Assembly (NCBI RefSeq): GCF_051020765.1
Contig: NC_134941.1
Coordinates: forward strand, 7,750,001 to 7,814,000
Direction of reading: 5' to 3'
From: Lasioglossum baleicum
Taxonomy: Eukaryota > Arthropoda > Insecta > Hymenoptera > Halictidae
DNA length: 64,000 bases
Made by a program: the position numbers and the translations under genes. Shown here piece by piece: positions 51,801-61,381 of this stretch. The notes beneath the pieces were generated by a model. The model was given only the letters and a program-made list of their open reading frames with translations, made no database searches and was not told the DNA's origin. How positions within the stretch are numbered: the stretch's first letter is position 1; each line of letters starts with the position of its first letter.

Positions 51801-54800
51801 GGTAGCGCAGGCTGTGCTGGTCCTGTTTGCTCCCAGGGGACAGATCCCGAAGGATAGAAGTTGGAAAGCGTGTAAAGCGATGATGGGGAGTGTGGACACG
51901 TTTCTCTCGCAACTTCGGAATTACGACAAGGAAAACATCCACGCCGAAGTTGTCAAAGCAATTCAACCTTACATCAATAACAAAGGCAAGGCAAATAAAT
52001 CCTCGTGATTGAATTAAACATATATATGCCATCGTAAATAGTTGAAAATTATTTATTAAGGGAGACACACGCCAAAGAAGTAAACGGTCCTTCATTTTCT
52101 CTACCCTAAAACTGTGAATCATCCAAATGATTAAGTATTAAATTGTTCCAGAATTTGATCCAGAGATCATTTACTCGAAATCTCAGGCTGCCGCTGGCCT
52201 CTGCAGTTGGGTTCGAAATATTATGGTTTTTCATTACATTAATGAAACTGTGAAACCATTAAGAGCTGCAGTTGCACAAGCGAACGCTGAACTGAAGTCT
52301 GCGATGGATCACTTGAACTCTCTGAGAGCACGATTAGCGGTAAGTTATTGATTTTTAATAATCATCATCCAACATTTCGATATTATTCTCGACGTAGAAA
52401 GGAGACTCGATATTTTCAAGAATAACAGAAACCATTGTTAAGCTACTAAACAATTGTGCTTTCTAGGAGCTACAAAAGGTGCTTGATGTCTTGGGGGAGC
52501 GAATGAACACAGCTTTGGAGGAGAAACAGAAATGTCAAGACGAAGCAGACGCCACTGCGTTAACAATTGATCTTGCAAATAGGCTTGTCAATGGACTAGC
52601 TTCCGAAAAAATTCGCTGGAGCGAGACTGTGGAAACGTTAATAACTTTGGCAATTTCGCAAACTACATTTTAATGTTATAATGTTGATGTAACCCGGTAA
52701 AAATGAACTAACTGATACGCTTAGGTTGAATAATTCCGGAGTAACTGTGCCAGGTGATATTCTGCTTGTAACAGCATTCCTCTCGTATATGGGATGTTTC
52801 ACACGAAAATTCAGATACGATTTGATGTATGAGAATTGGTTGCCGTTCTTGGGAAGCTTAGATGTCCAAATACCAAGGACTGCAGACTTGGACATCTTGG
52901 CAATGCTATCTGATGATGCGCAAATTGCACAATGGAACAACGAAGGTAATGAAACATTGAAACTGTAAATGATAAAACAATAATTGCGATTGAAAGAGTA
53001 AGGAGAAATGATATTATAATAGAAATTGAACGCGTTGTTTAAGGTCTCCCAACCGACAGAATGTCTTCCGAAAACGCAACAATTTTAATGAACTCGTCGA
53101 GATGGCCTCTAATGATCGATCCACAGTTGCAAGGATTGAAATGGATCAAAAATCGATATGGGGACGACTTGAAAGTACTTAGACTAACACAACACAATTA
53201 CTTGAATCACGTTGAGATTGCTATTGCAAATGGTGCAACCGTTCTAATCGAGAACATTATGGAAACAATCGATCCTGTATTGGATCCAGTTATTAAAAGA
53301 GATTTGGTCAAAAAGGGAAAGTACGTTTCTCTCGGTTATCTCCGATAATATTCAATATTATTTACCACAAAATTCATCAGTACAACAAATATGTAAAAGG
53401 TGATTGATATTTTAAAGGGCTATTAAGATTTGGGACAAAGAGGTCGATTACGATCCCAACTTCCGTTTAATCCTACAAACGAAGCTGGCTAATCCTCATT
53501 ACAAGCCTGAGATACAGGCACAGACCACTCTGATCAATTTTACTGTGACGAAAGATGGTCTCGAGGAACAATTATTAGGAGACGTGGTCAAAGCCGAGAG
53601 ACCCGACTTGGAAGCCAAAAAAGCAGAGCTGACCACGCAACAAAATACATTTAAAATCACGTTGAAGGCTTTGGAGGACGACCTTTTACACAGGTACTGT
53701 TTTTTCAAAAGATTATTTCTTTTATGAAACTTCTCCGACGTATTCGTGTCATTGTTTCGATTAAAACGAGTACAATAACTATTCTTAAAGATTATCAACA
53801 GCAGGACCAAATATCTTAAGCGACGTCGATCTAGTGATAAACCTCGAGACCACCAAGAAGACTGCTGCAGAGATTCAAATAAAGGTAGCCGAGGCTAAAG
53901 TGACTGCTGTGAAAATAGACGAAGCTCGTGAAATTTACCGAACAGTATCAGCCAGAGCTAGCCTTTTGTACTTCGTCTTGAACGATCTCAGCAAAATCAA
54001 CATGCTCTACCAGTTTTCTCTGAAGGCTTTCAGTGTGGTTTTCCAAAATGCCATCAAATTCGCCGAAGAGGCGGACACGTTGCCAAAGCGCGTTGCTCTT
54101 TTAATCGACAGCATCACCTATTTAGTTTTCATTTACACGAGCAGAGGATTGTTCGAGAACGACAAATTGACGTTCCTCTGTCAGATGACAATTCAGGTAA
54201 TACTTACATGTGTCTAATTTGTTTACGTATTGCAAACATTACGACGTGTATTTGTCGAATATAATATAGTTGCACTACTAGTGGCAAAAAAAATTATTCA
54301 ACGAAACCTCGAAGTTTGTTTTAATTACAATTGTTTCGAAATGTATTGCCTCTGAGCTTCCTATACATCTGAACAATTTCAGAAAAAATCTAAGACCACA
54401 TGTGCATAAAATATGACGACATGTAAATGGCCAATATTTTTCACTTTTATGCAACCTAATATCTGAGTGAATCTCTTGCAGATTTTTATGCAATCAGAAG
54501 AAATAACGCAGTCCGAGCTCGATTTTCTATTGCGATTCCCTTACATGGTCGATTTGAACAGTCCAGTAGACTTTCTGACGAATGTTGGTTGGGGTGGAAT
54601 CAAATTCTTGAGTCAGATGGACGACTTTCGAAATTTGGAGAAGGACATCGAAGGCGCAGCGAAAAGATGGAAGAAATTCGCAGAATCAGAAACGCCGGAA
54701 CGCGAAAACTTTCCGCAGGACTGGAAAAATAAAACAGCTTTGCAACGACTTTGCATTATGAGATGTCTTAGGCTGGATCGAATGACTTACGCACTTAGGT

Positions 54801-57632
54801 ATATGTATAGTCAATTTATACACCTGACATTAATAAAAGGTCTACTAAAATTTCACGAATGTCTATAGGTGTTTTGTGGAGGAAAAACTGGGTTCGAAAT
54901 TTGTCGAATCTAGATCTCCCCCTTTCCATAAATCCTTTGAGGAAACAAGTTCGATTACGCCTATATTCTTCATTCTTTCCCCAGGTGTAGATCCTCTAAA
55001 GGTAAATCATTCTGTGGTATAATACATATATATATTGTACAGTGGCTGCTCGATAAGTGCATCGGATGATGCAACCAAACAAAACCAACTCAATCAATCA
55101 ACCACTGATGATTTTTTAGGATGTAGAAAAACTTGGGAAACAATTAGGATTCACATCGGAAGGCAGAAACTTCCATAATGTGTCATTAGGACAAGGACAA
55201 GAGCCAGTAGCCGAAGAAGCAATGATTATTTCCGCAAACGAAGGGCACTGGGTGATTTTGCAAAACGTTCATCTAGTGCAGAAATGGCTGCCTACGTTGG
55301 AAAAGAGAATGGAACAATTATCGGAAGCCCCTCATCCCGATTATCGATTATTTATCAGTGCTGAACCCAGCCCGGATCCTCGAGAATCGACAATACCACA
55401 GGTATGTAAGTTTCCTTAAGGTTTTCCTTATCCAGTAGGCCTAAACAATTTTCCAAGGTTTATCTTTCCTTAATTAAATGATCAGAAGCAGCTAATACTT
55501 TATGGGTTCCCAGGGAATTCTCGAGTCTGCTATAAAAATCACGAACGAACCACCGTCAGGAATTCAGGCGAACATTCATAAAGCACTGGACAATTTTAGT
55601 CAAGAAACTTTGGAATCCTGCAGCAAGGAAACCGAATTCAAAGCTGTATTGTTTGCACTATGCTATTATCATGCTGTGCTCGCTGAACGCAGAAAATTCG
55701 GAGCTCAGGGATGGAATAGGGTATCGATTTTTTAAAATAATTCTCTACACCAGAAACTTCCTTGAAATAAATTCTGTTACTTTCGAATACGAAAATGCAA
55801 TTAAGTAACCGGTTCTTTTACTAAGTAAACATTAATATAATATTTATTTTCTGCTTCGCCCAGTCTTATCCATTCAATTTTGGCGATTTGACTATCAGCG
55901 TGTCGGTGTTGTTCAATTATTTAGAAAACAGTATCAAAGTACCCTGGGAAGACCTTCGCTATTTATTTGGTGAAATAATGTACGGTGGTCACATAACAGA
56001 CGACTGGGACAGACGATTATGCAGAACGTATTTGATGGTGTACCTGAAACCGGAATTAGTTGAGGGTAAATAATTATTACAAACTCGTGATTATCACACT
56101 GCGGATCTTTACGAAAAATAAGATCTACTTTTATTGCAACAAACTGGAGTAAAATGTGACTTGAAATTGTTTTTTGTACATTTAGGTGAATTGTTCCTAG
56201 CTCCTGAATTTTTAGTGCCACCTAATAGCGATTACGCAACGTATCATCAATATGTAGATGATTTTCTGCCTGGTGAAAGTCCAATTCTTTATGGTCTTCA
56301 CCCTAACGCTGAAATTGGTAATAAGTTGAAAATAATGAATTGTTTGAAGATATTTTACGTTTAAACACGGTGTTTATATTAGGATTTTTAACATCAACCG
56401 CCGAAAGTTTATTCAAAACATTATTGGGAATGCTAACGCAAACTGTGAGCGATGCGGAAGGAGATATGTCAAAAGAAGAGAAAATGAGATCTCTTTTGGA
56501 AGATTTATTAGATAAGTTGCCAGAAGAGTTTAATATGGCAGAACTTTATGGCAAGGTAACTAAAACATTTGCATATTAATATTTATTAATTTTCGGATTA
56601 TTAAAAGTTGTATATTTTTAGCGATTTTCATTATAATCTAAGAAATATATTTATTAAAAACTGTTAGGTTGAAGATCGCACGCCTTTCGTCACAGTTGCA
56701 TTGCAAGAATGTGAAAGAATGAATTTATTGTGCGAGGAACTTCGAAGATCCCTTCGAGAATTGGAATTGGGTTTGAAAGTAATGGATAATAATGGAATTT
56801 TTCAAAATTTGCTACAGAATTAGCTGCAGTGCTGATATATTATAAAATTTATACGAGAACAGGGTGAATTAACAATTAACGCTGAAATGGAAGATCTGCA
56901 AAATTACATAATGATGGATGCTGTTCCACCGTCTTGGACCCAACGAGCATATCCTTCCAATCTAGGATTAAATAGCTGGTTCGCTGATATGCTGAATAGA
57001 ATAAATGATTTGTCCAGTTGGACCGCAGATTTTAACGTGAGTTTATTATTAATAGTTAAGTCAGTTAATCAACTAATATCGTAAAATAAATGAATTTTGA
57101 ACTTTCAGCTTCCTGCTTCGATATGGTTGGGTGGTTTTTTCAATCCGCAATCATTGTTAACTGCAATTATGCAACAAACTGCGCGGAAAAACGAGTGGCC
57201 ATTGGACAAAATGTGTCTGTACTGTGAAGTTATAAGGAAAACTAAGGAGGAAATCACGTAATTATTATAAATGTTGCTGGCACAGCTATATTCCTTCCTA
57301 TCAAATTTTCATTTCGATTTTCTAATTGAAATTCTAGATCGGCACCAAGGGAAGGAGCATACATAAATGGATTATACATGGATGGTGCACGATGGGACAT
57401 GCCAGCAGGCTGCATCATGGATTCTCGATTTAAAGAACTATATCCATTGATGCCAATCGTTTACATTCGAGCGATCACTCAGGATAAGCAAGATCTAAGA
57501 AACATGTACGAATGTCCTGTCTACAAAACTCGGTCTCGGGGACCCACTTTTGTGTGGACTTTCAATTTGAAAACAAAGGAGAAAGCAGAGAAATGGATTC
57601 TTGCTGGAGTAGCCATTTTATTGCAAATCTAA
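26781..57632 (+). CDS. Dhc93AB: axonemal outer-arm beta dynein heavy chain (DNAH9/11/17; fly Dhc93AB type), complete, 67 exons
   Basis: The gene runs from ATG (26781) to TAA (57630-57632). All 67 exons join in frame: 13,590 coding bases, about 4,529 residues, close to the usual length for this class. The protein is the ATP-driven motor of axonemal outer arms, acting in sperm flagella and probably sensory cilia. Four P-loops are intact: GPAGTGKT (about 1915, AAA1), GFAGTGKT (about 2196, AAA2), GAAGSGKS (about 2522, AAA3) and GVGGSGKQ (about 2869, AAA4). The AAA1 Walker B is CFDEFNR (about 1965). Stalk, microtubule-binding domain, AAA5, AAA6 and C-terminal domain follow. Sixty-four introns are GT-AG and two are GC-AG. 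Exon blocks are listed separately. The beta-type assignment rests on continuous similarity over the whole chain. Choice among DNAH9, 11 and 17 co-orthologues is not meaningful in insects. Confidence 0.96.
32187..32524. other. dynein intron 12, GC-AG type, containing a repeat
   Basis: The donor is TCTCCAG followed by GCATGT and the acceptor is ATATTTTAG. Only this pairing keeps the frame (SPEVPEYID). A repeat fills much of the intron (about 32238-32450), with inverted ends AGAGTTGCCAG and CTGGCAACATT and the motif CCCCACTCTATCTTCCCC. A relative with CCCCACTCTACCTTCCCC lies at 37571-37700. Confidence 0.7.
37005..37569. repeat. TTAA-flanked palindromic MITE, long copy
   Basis: The ends CTTAAGGCGGTAGACTCG and CGAGCCTACTCCCTTAAG are inverted and contain TTAA. 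Sub-terminal arms such as GAATTGCAAGGGTGCGGG and CGATCTAGGCCGCGATCGCC recur inverted near the other end. The shorter copy is at 43806-44144. It is probably a piggyBac-type non-autonomous element. Confidence 0.8.
37571..37700. repeat. inverted-repeat element abutting the TTAA MITE
   Basis: The ends TTGAATCAGAGTCGCTAGA and CTGGCGACTCTGAGTTGAA are inverted, about 130 bp apart. It starts immediately after the TTAAG of the neighbouring element. It shares GCAGAGAGAGGGTAACT with the element in dynein intron 12. Confidence 0.65.
38949..39345. repeat. 132-bp minisatellite, three copies
   Basis: The motif TCTGG(A/G)(A/G)AACAATT starts at 38949, 39081 and 39213, giving a period of exactly 132 bp. Units share TTTCAAATTTTACTTTCTT and CCCAAATATTTA. 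The second and third are almost identical; the first and the end of the third have diverged. It lies inside dynein intron 23. Confidence 0.85.
39991..41623 (+). other. Dhc93AB: dynein exons 24-28: linker region, residues 1441-1857
   Basis: Exons: 39991-40236, 40320-40544, 40626-40827, 40937-41103, 41211-41623. This is the mechanical linker that swings across the AAA ring. Conserved stretches include LESIFIGSEDIRSQLPEES, RFYFISSADLLDILSNG, GPCDCSGKVENWL, IWWTTEV and IDVHARDVV. Exon 24 starts at GTTGTATTC after the acceptor CACGCTAG. The more obvious CAG 15 bp downstream would remove the start of the strand. Confidence 0.92.
42313..45979 (+). other. Dhc93AB: dynein exons 29-37: AAA1 and AAA2, residues 1858-2492
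   Basis: Exons: 42313-42583, 42887-43149, 43222-43532, 43676-43791, 44407-44618, 44701-44904, 45016-45087, 45421-45636, 45742-45979. AAA1 is the main ATPase: GPAGTGKTETTKDLGRALG, then [20 protein letters not shown], then ITMNPGYAGRTELPENLK. AAA2 has GFAGTGKTEVWRTL and IDPMWIESLNTVMDDNK. All catalytic motifs are intact. Intron 32 (43792-44406) carries a short TTAA MITE, intron 30 a pogo-like remnant. Confidence 0.95.
43806..44144. repeat. TTAA-flanked palindromic MITE, short copy
   Basis: The ends TTAAGGCGGCGGACTTG and ACGAGTCTACTCCCTTAA match the 37005-37569 copy. An internal palindrome pairs AGTAATTTGCATTATTCGG with CCGAATAATGCAAATTAC. It lies in dynein intron 32. Confidence 0.8.
46979..49832 (+). 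other. Dhc93AB: dynein exons 38-46: AAA3 and AAA4, residues 2493-3042
   Basis: Exons: 46979-47171, 47304-47481, 47671-47799, 47891-48110, 48189-48350, 48630-48776, 48867-49028, 49138-49374, 49611-49832. AAA3 has GAAGSGKSVIVAEKL, then LIYFIDDMNMPEVDTYGT and SCMNPTAGSFTINPRLQR. AAA4 has GVGGSGKQSLSSLASF and FLMTDSHVADERFLVLINDM. These are regulatory nucleotide sites. Exon 42 (48189-48350) uses the acceptor TTTTTAAG. Confidence 0.94.
50294..52636 (+). other. Dhc93AB: dynein exons 47-52: stalk and microtubule-binding domain, residues 3043-3411
   Basis: Exons: 50294-50545, 50783-50909, 51076-51209, 51748-51985, 52152-52339, 52467-52636. Exons 47-49 give the outgoing coiled coil (VSELRVILAVQEVELKKKN to EAALDTLNK). 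Exon 50 gives the microtubule-binding head (LTELKSFGTPPE, APRGQIPKDRSWKACKAMM). Exons 51-52 give the returning coil (NAELKSAMDHLNSL to KIRWSETVE). Exon 50 ends in a GC donor. Exon 52 ends at AAAC before GTTAAT, which is the only join that keeps the frame into LNNSGVTVPGDILL. Confidence 0.92.
51986..52151. other. dynein intron 50, GC-AG type
   Basis: Exon 50 ends AACAAAG before GCAAGG, and the acceptor is TTGTTCCAG. No GT in the vicinity keeps the frame, while the GC donor gives NNKEFDPEIIYSKSQAAAG, matching the conserved dynein sequence at this point. Confidence 0.75.
52725..57632 (+). other. Dhc93AB: dynein exons 53-67: AAA5, AAA6 and C-terminal domain, residues 3412-4529
   Basis: Exons: 52725-52945, 53044-53320, 53418-53693, 53791-54196, 54482-54798, 54869-55001, 55120-55401, 55514-55720, 55864-56065, 56186-56317, 56383-56555, 56668-56778, 56863-57036, 57109-57257, 57338-57632. 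Landmarks: WPLMIDPQLQGLKWIKNRYG, TLINFTVTKDGLEEQLL, QEWKNK-type QDWKNKTALQRLC, GHWVILQNVHLVQKWLPTLE, ILESAIKITNEPPSG, GEIMYGGHITDDWDRRLCRT, GLHPNAEIGFLT and PTFVWTFNLKTKEKAEKW. The chain ends GVAILLQI and stop. It is full length and undamaged. Confidence 0.94.
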
Positions 57633-58718
57633 ATGTATTACAATAATTAATAATTACCTAACACAACATGTTTTATCATTAAATGATTATAATAACAATG
57701 AAAATTATTGCATTAGTGTACTTTTTCTACCATCTGAGTAGCACCATCCATAATATTGTACCTCTAACGTAAGAGGTGTAACAAGTATAAAACAGTTTTC
57801 ACTTAAGGGTTTCAAGTATAAGCTGTGTCTTAGAGGAATTATTCTCCTAATGTTTTCTAAGCATTGCAGCTAGATTCATCAGGGGATCTTAGACACGCTA
57901 ATACTGGTGTATGCCTTATGGAGTTGCTCTAATGTACTGGAGTTGGTCATGTTCCGGTTCATTACTCACCAATCAAAAACGAACATGATTGGTGAGTATT
58001 CGAACAGATGCATTGATTTCAGATTAAAGAATCACCAGAAACTTACGAAACCATCCTTTCTCTATTCCTGATTCCATCACCTCTCCAATTGACAAAGAAA
58101 TATTTAATTGATTTTATAGAGACAGGAGTATGTGTCAGTAGTATGATTTACATATTTAGATATGTGTTTCCCATGCTTCGAAATCAAATTGCAACAAACA
58201 AATAGAATCTATTGTTTCTTCTACTTACCTTCTTATTTCTACATGTAGCACAATTTATATGGCAGCCTTCACAAGGAGAATAAATCACAAGTTCTTACGA
58301 GCACTCTATCAACCAATAATTTTTACATATACAACAATTAAAAAGAATATCAAACTCAGCAATGAATTGAAATTGATTGAAATAGAGCAAACCCGGCACA
58401 CAATCTCTTCTTTTAAAAATTTCAAAACCATCACTAACAAGAACTATAAGCGACATCTAATGGGAGTATTTGCAATTGTTATTCAAATTCTAATTCTAAC
58501 CACGCAAAATGCTCCACGCAGTATATCTCTATTGCTATAAGTCTATGGTTTGATCGGTTTGTTATTGCAAAACAACCATTGAATATCAGAATACAAGAGG
58601 AGCATTTATTTTCGCTGGTGACTTTCAATAAATTGAACCGAATTGAGCCGGGTGGAACACACATTCTGATCAATTCTGATTTCTGATCTCCGATGTCGCA
58701 GAACAGTTAATTTATATT
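57633..58718. other. intergenic region between dynein and TUG genes
   Basis: It holds the dynein 3' UTR and the TUG promoter and leader, not resolvable by eye. A perfect 13-bp-stem hairpin lies at 57963-57998. A 93-codon open frame at 58259-58540 resembles nothing I know and is probably chance. No canonical AATAAA was seen close to the dynein stop. Confidence 0.5.
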
Positions 58719-60926
58719 ATGGCAGCTAAAAGCATTACTGTACTTGCGCCGAATGGACGCAGACAAAATGTTAAAACTACACCAAACACCACAATCTTTC
58801 AAGTATGGTATTTGCAAATGTTTTAGCTGCTAAAGGACATGTTATGTAGAACTGTTATCAGCTTATATTATTTTCAGATATTGGAGGAAGTATGTAAGAA
58901 ACATGGACATAACGTAGATGAATATGATCTGAAGTAAATATTAAACCAATAATATTAAATATAAAACATGAAAAAACTCAATCCAACTGTAACGTTTGAT
59001 TTGCTTTTCAGATACCGTAATCAGGTATTAGACATTAATACGATATTAAGATTCACTGTGATACCAAACAATGCACTATTGGAAATGGTACCGTGTACTA
59101 AAATGCGTTCTAAATCAACTGTCACAGTGTGCATACAATCGGAGCAAGGAGAAAGAGTAGTGAAGGAATTTATGCCTGACGTAACGTTAGCAGAAGTCAT
59201 ATCGCAAGCATATCCTGATCGAAAACTTGATGAAACAGTTTTAACATACATGCACCGTGAGGTGGGTAGATATTTATTACCTAACTTATTGTATGGGCAA
59301 ATGTGCAAAAGTCTGTAACTTCTTATACAACGTGTGCGCCATTAATTTCAGGTTTTTGGAGCACAAGCTTTGAAGGATACAACTTTAATCTCACTAGGAC
59401 TTACGCACGGTAAAGCTGTAGTACGATTGTTACATCGAATTCCTGAAGAAATAAGTACTCAGACTTGTGAGACTGTCAAAATGAGTGATAAAAGTAATGA
59501 AACCGAATCTTCTACAAACAAAAAAACAGTAGAGTCTACGGTTGTAGAAGATATTACGAAAGATGTTAAAACCAAAGAAACTGCAGGAACTAAATCTTAT
59601 ACAATAGGGAAAGACGAGTTAATACCGTCAACAAGTGTAGATCGTTGTACTGATAGTGATAAAGCTGTAACAGGATCAAACACAGAGGAGGAATTAATGG
59701 ATACACATGAAATAGACTTTGTAAGTTTTTCTTGGTACCATGTAAATAGGATATTGAAGAGCACCATTGTTGGAATATTTTAAACAGATATTCTTATTAG
59801 CCACACATACTATGCGTTTACTACAGTAGGATTGCCATGAAATATGTGAACAGATCAAAATTTGGTAAAGTATTTTACCACTTCTAAGGACGAAGAAAGT
59901 TGCATAAACGTAAATCAGGAAATACATCTCTTCCTCAGTTATAAATATGTTTTGTCTACAATGGAGTATCAAAGAAATTGTTGAAAATGATTTCAAATTA
60001 TATAATTATACTTGTGAATATCCACAATGGTGCTTTGTAAGGTAATATTATGTTTTAGTGTAGGACTCGACAGTATTTGTAATTGTTCGTTGCAGTTAGG
60101 TGAAAGGAACGCTTTGGTATTCAATCAGGCTATGGTTCAAGCATTATCCAGAGATGAATTCCCGGACAGTTTCTATGAATTAACAGTTGAAGATGCAAGA
60201 GTGTTAATACGAGATGCCAAACGTCGCAGAGAAGAGTTAGAGGAAGCACCTCTTTTAACAAATGTTTTGCGCGAAGAGAAACACGAAAAAGAAATATCAT
60301 CTAAATTAAGCAAATACCATAAATCCATTATCCGTGTACAATTTCCAGACCAGTTTGTGCTTCAAGGTGTATTTCAGCCAATGGAAACAGTACAAATGAT
60401 AAAAGATTTCATAAAAGATTATTTGGATGACCCAAATAGTGATTTCACCATTTGTACGTACAGCTATTTCTTATAATTAATATATGCTGGTATAGTATGC
60501 TTTTTTTCAAAAGAATATTAACTATTTCATTTTTTAACAGTTACTGCACCACCGAAACACATTTTAGATCCTAGCAAACCTTTAATTGACGAGCACTTGG
60601 TTCCTTCTGCTATAGTTTATTATTCTGGAACATCACTACTAAAATCGGAGATTAAAGAAAAAATTGTAGATCCTAAAGAAATCGAAATTCAAGTTACTAA
60701 ATTTAGGTAAGTGATCGATAATGTATATTGTAAAAAATTGTTATTTGTTGTTATTAATTTTCGTTTCAGAAAGTCGATGCTGAAACCTGAAAATAAAACA
60801 AATAAAAAAGACACTACTTCGTCTAAAGCAAATAGCAAATCCAGTGATAATACAACTGCCACTAAGAAACTAGATGACAATACAACAAAAACGCCAAAAT
60901 GGTTTAATACTACGTTAAAAAAATGA
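58719..60926 (+). CDS. ASPSCR1: TUG/ASPSCR1-type UBX-domain protein
   Basis: Seven exons: 58719-58802, 58878-58933, 59012-59261, 59352-59720, 60096-60453, 60541-60706, 60770-60926, giving 479 residues. The start MAAKSITVLAPNGRRQNVK is the TUG first ubiquitin-like domain (residues about 4-80: VLAPNGRR, EYDLKYR, NALLEMVP). A second ubiquitin-like region follows (about 85-165, DTTLISLGLTHGKAVVRL). Next is a low-complexity Thr/Lys/Ser linker (about 175-260), then the helical segment DEFPDSFYELTVEDARVLI and a UBX domain (about 345-425: IRVQFPDQFVLQGVFQPMET, TIFTAPPKHILD). The C-terminal TPKWFN resembles the vertebrate TUG ending. The family binds p97/VCP and retains vesicles near the Golgi; the substrate in insects is inferred only. 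The dynein gene lies upstream in tandem. Confidence 0.93.
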
Positions 60927-61381
60927 TTCTATCATGTAAGGATACTTTATTAATTTGTATGTACATAATTATACATGAATAAATGGATGCATTTTTACAT
61001 TACTATTATTCAATTATGTGATTCAATATACTTCTATAAGCTAAACATTAACATAAAGCTAACTTGCATGTATAAAAAAATGTTAGTTGTGTTAATCTCT
61101 AAAAATACAAAGTGTGATATATAATGAAAGAAGTTAATTTGTTGAATTTTAAGAATAATTCTGGAACTATAATCTTTTTATTATAATTTCGTATTAAGTA
61201 CTCTTTTCTTTCTTTTTAGTAATATTGTACCTACATGTAGATATGAGTCATTCTGTTAATAGAATTTGTTAATATAGATATTTTTTCTCAACTGACGGAT
61301 AACTTTAGTTTATCTTGAACTGGTCAACAAAGAGAATTTAGACCTATCAACACTTATTAATATCTTATAGAATCGATACCA
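60927..61381. other. convergent intergenic gap between TUG and ecdysoneless
   Basis: The 455 bp are AT-rich and contain both 3' UTRs. The TUG polyadenylation signal is probably GAATAAATGG at about 60978. No other feature is seen. Confidence 0.6.

Noticed and set aside
58259..58540. 93-codon frame between dynein and TUG
   Set aside because: Low-complexity Ile/Thr/Lys sequence with one hydrophobic run. It resembles no known family and may be part of a leader region.
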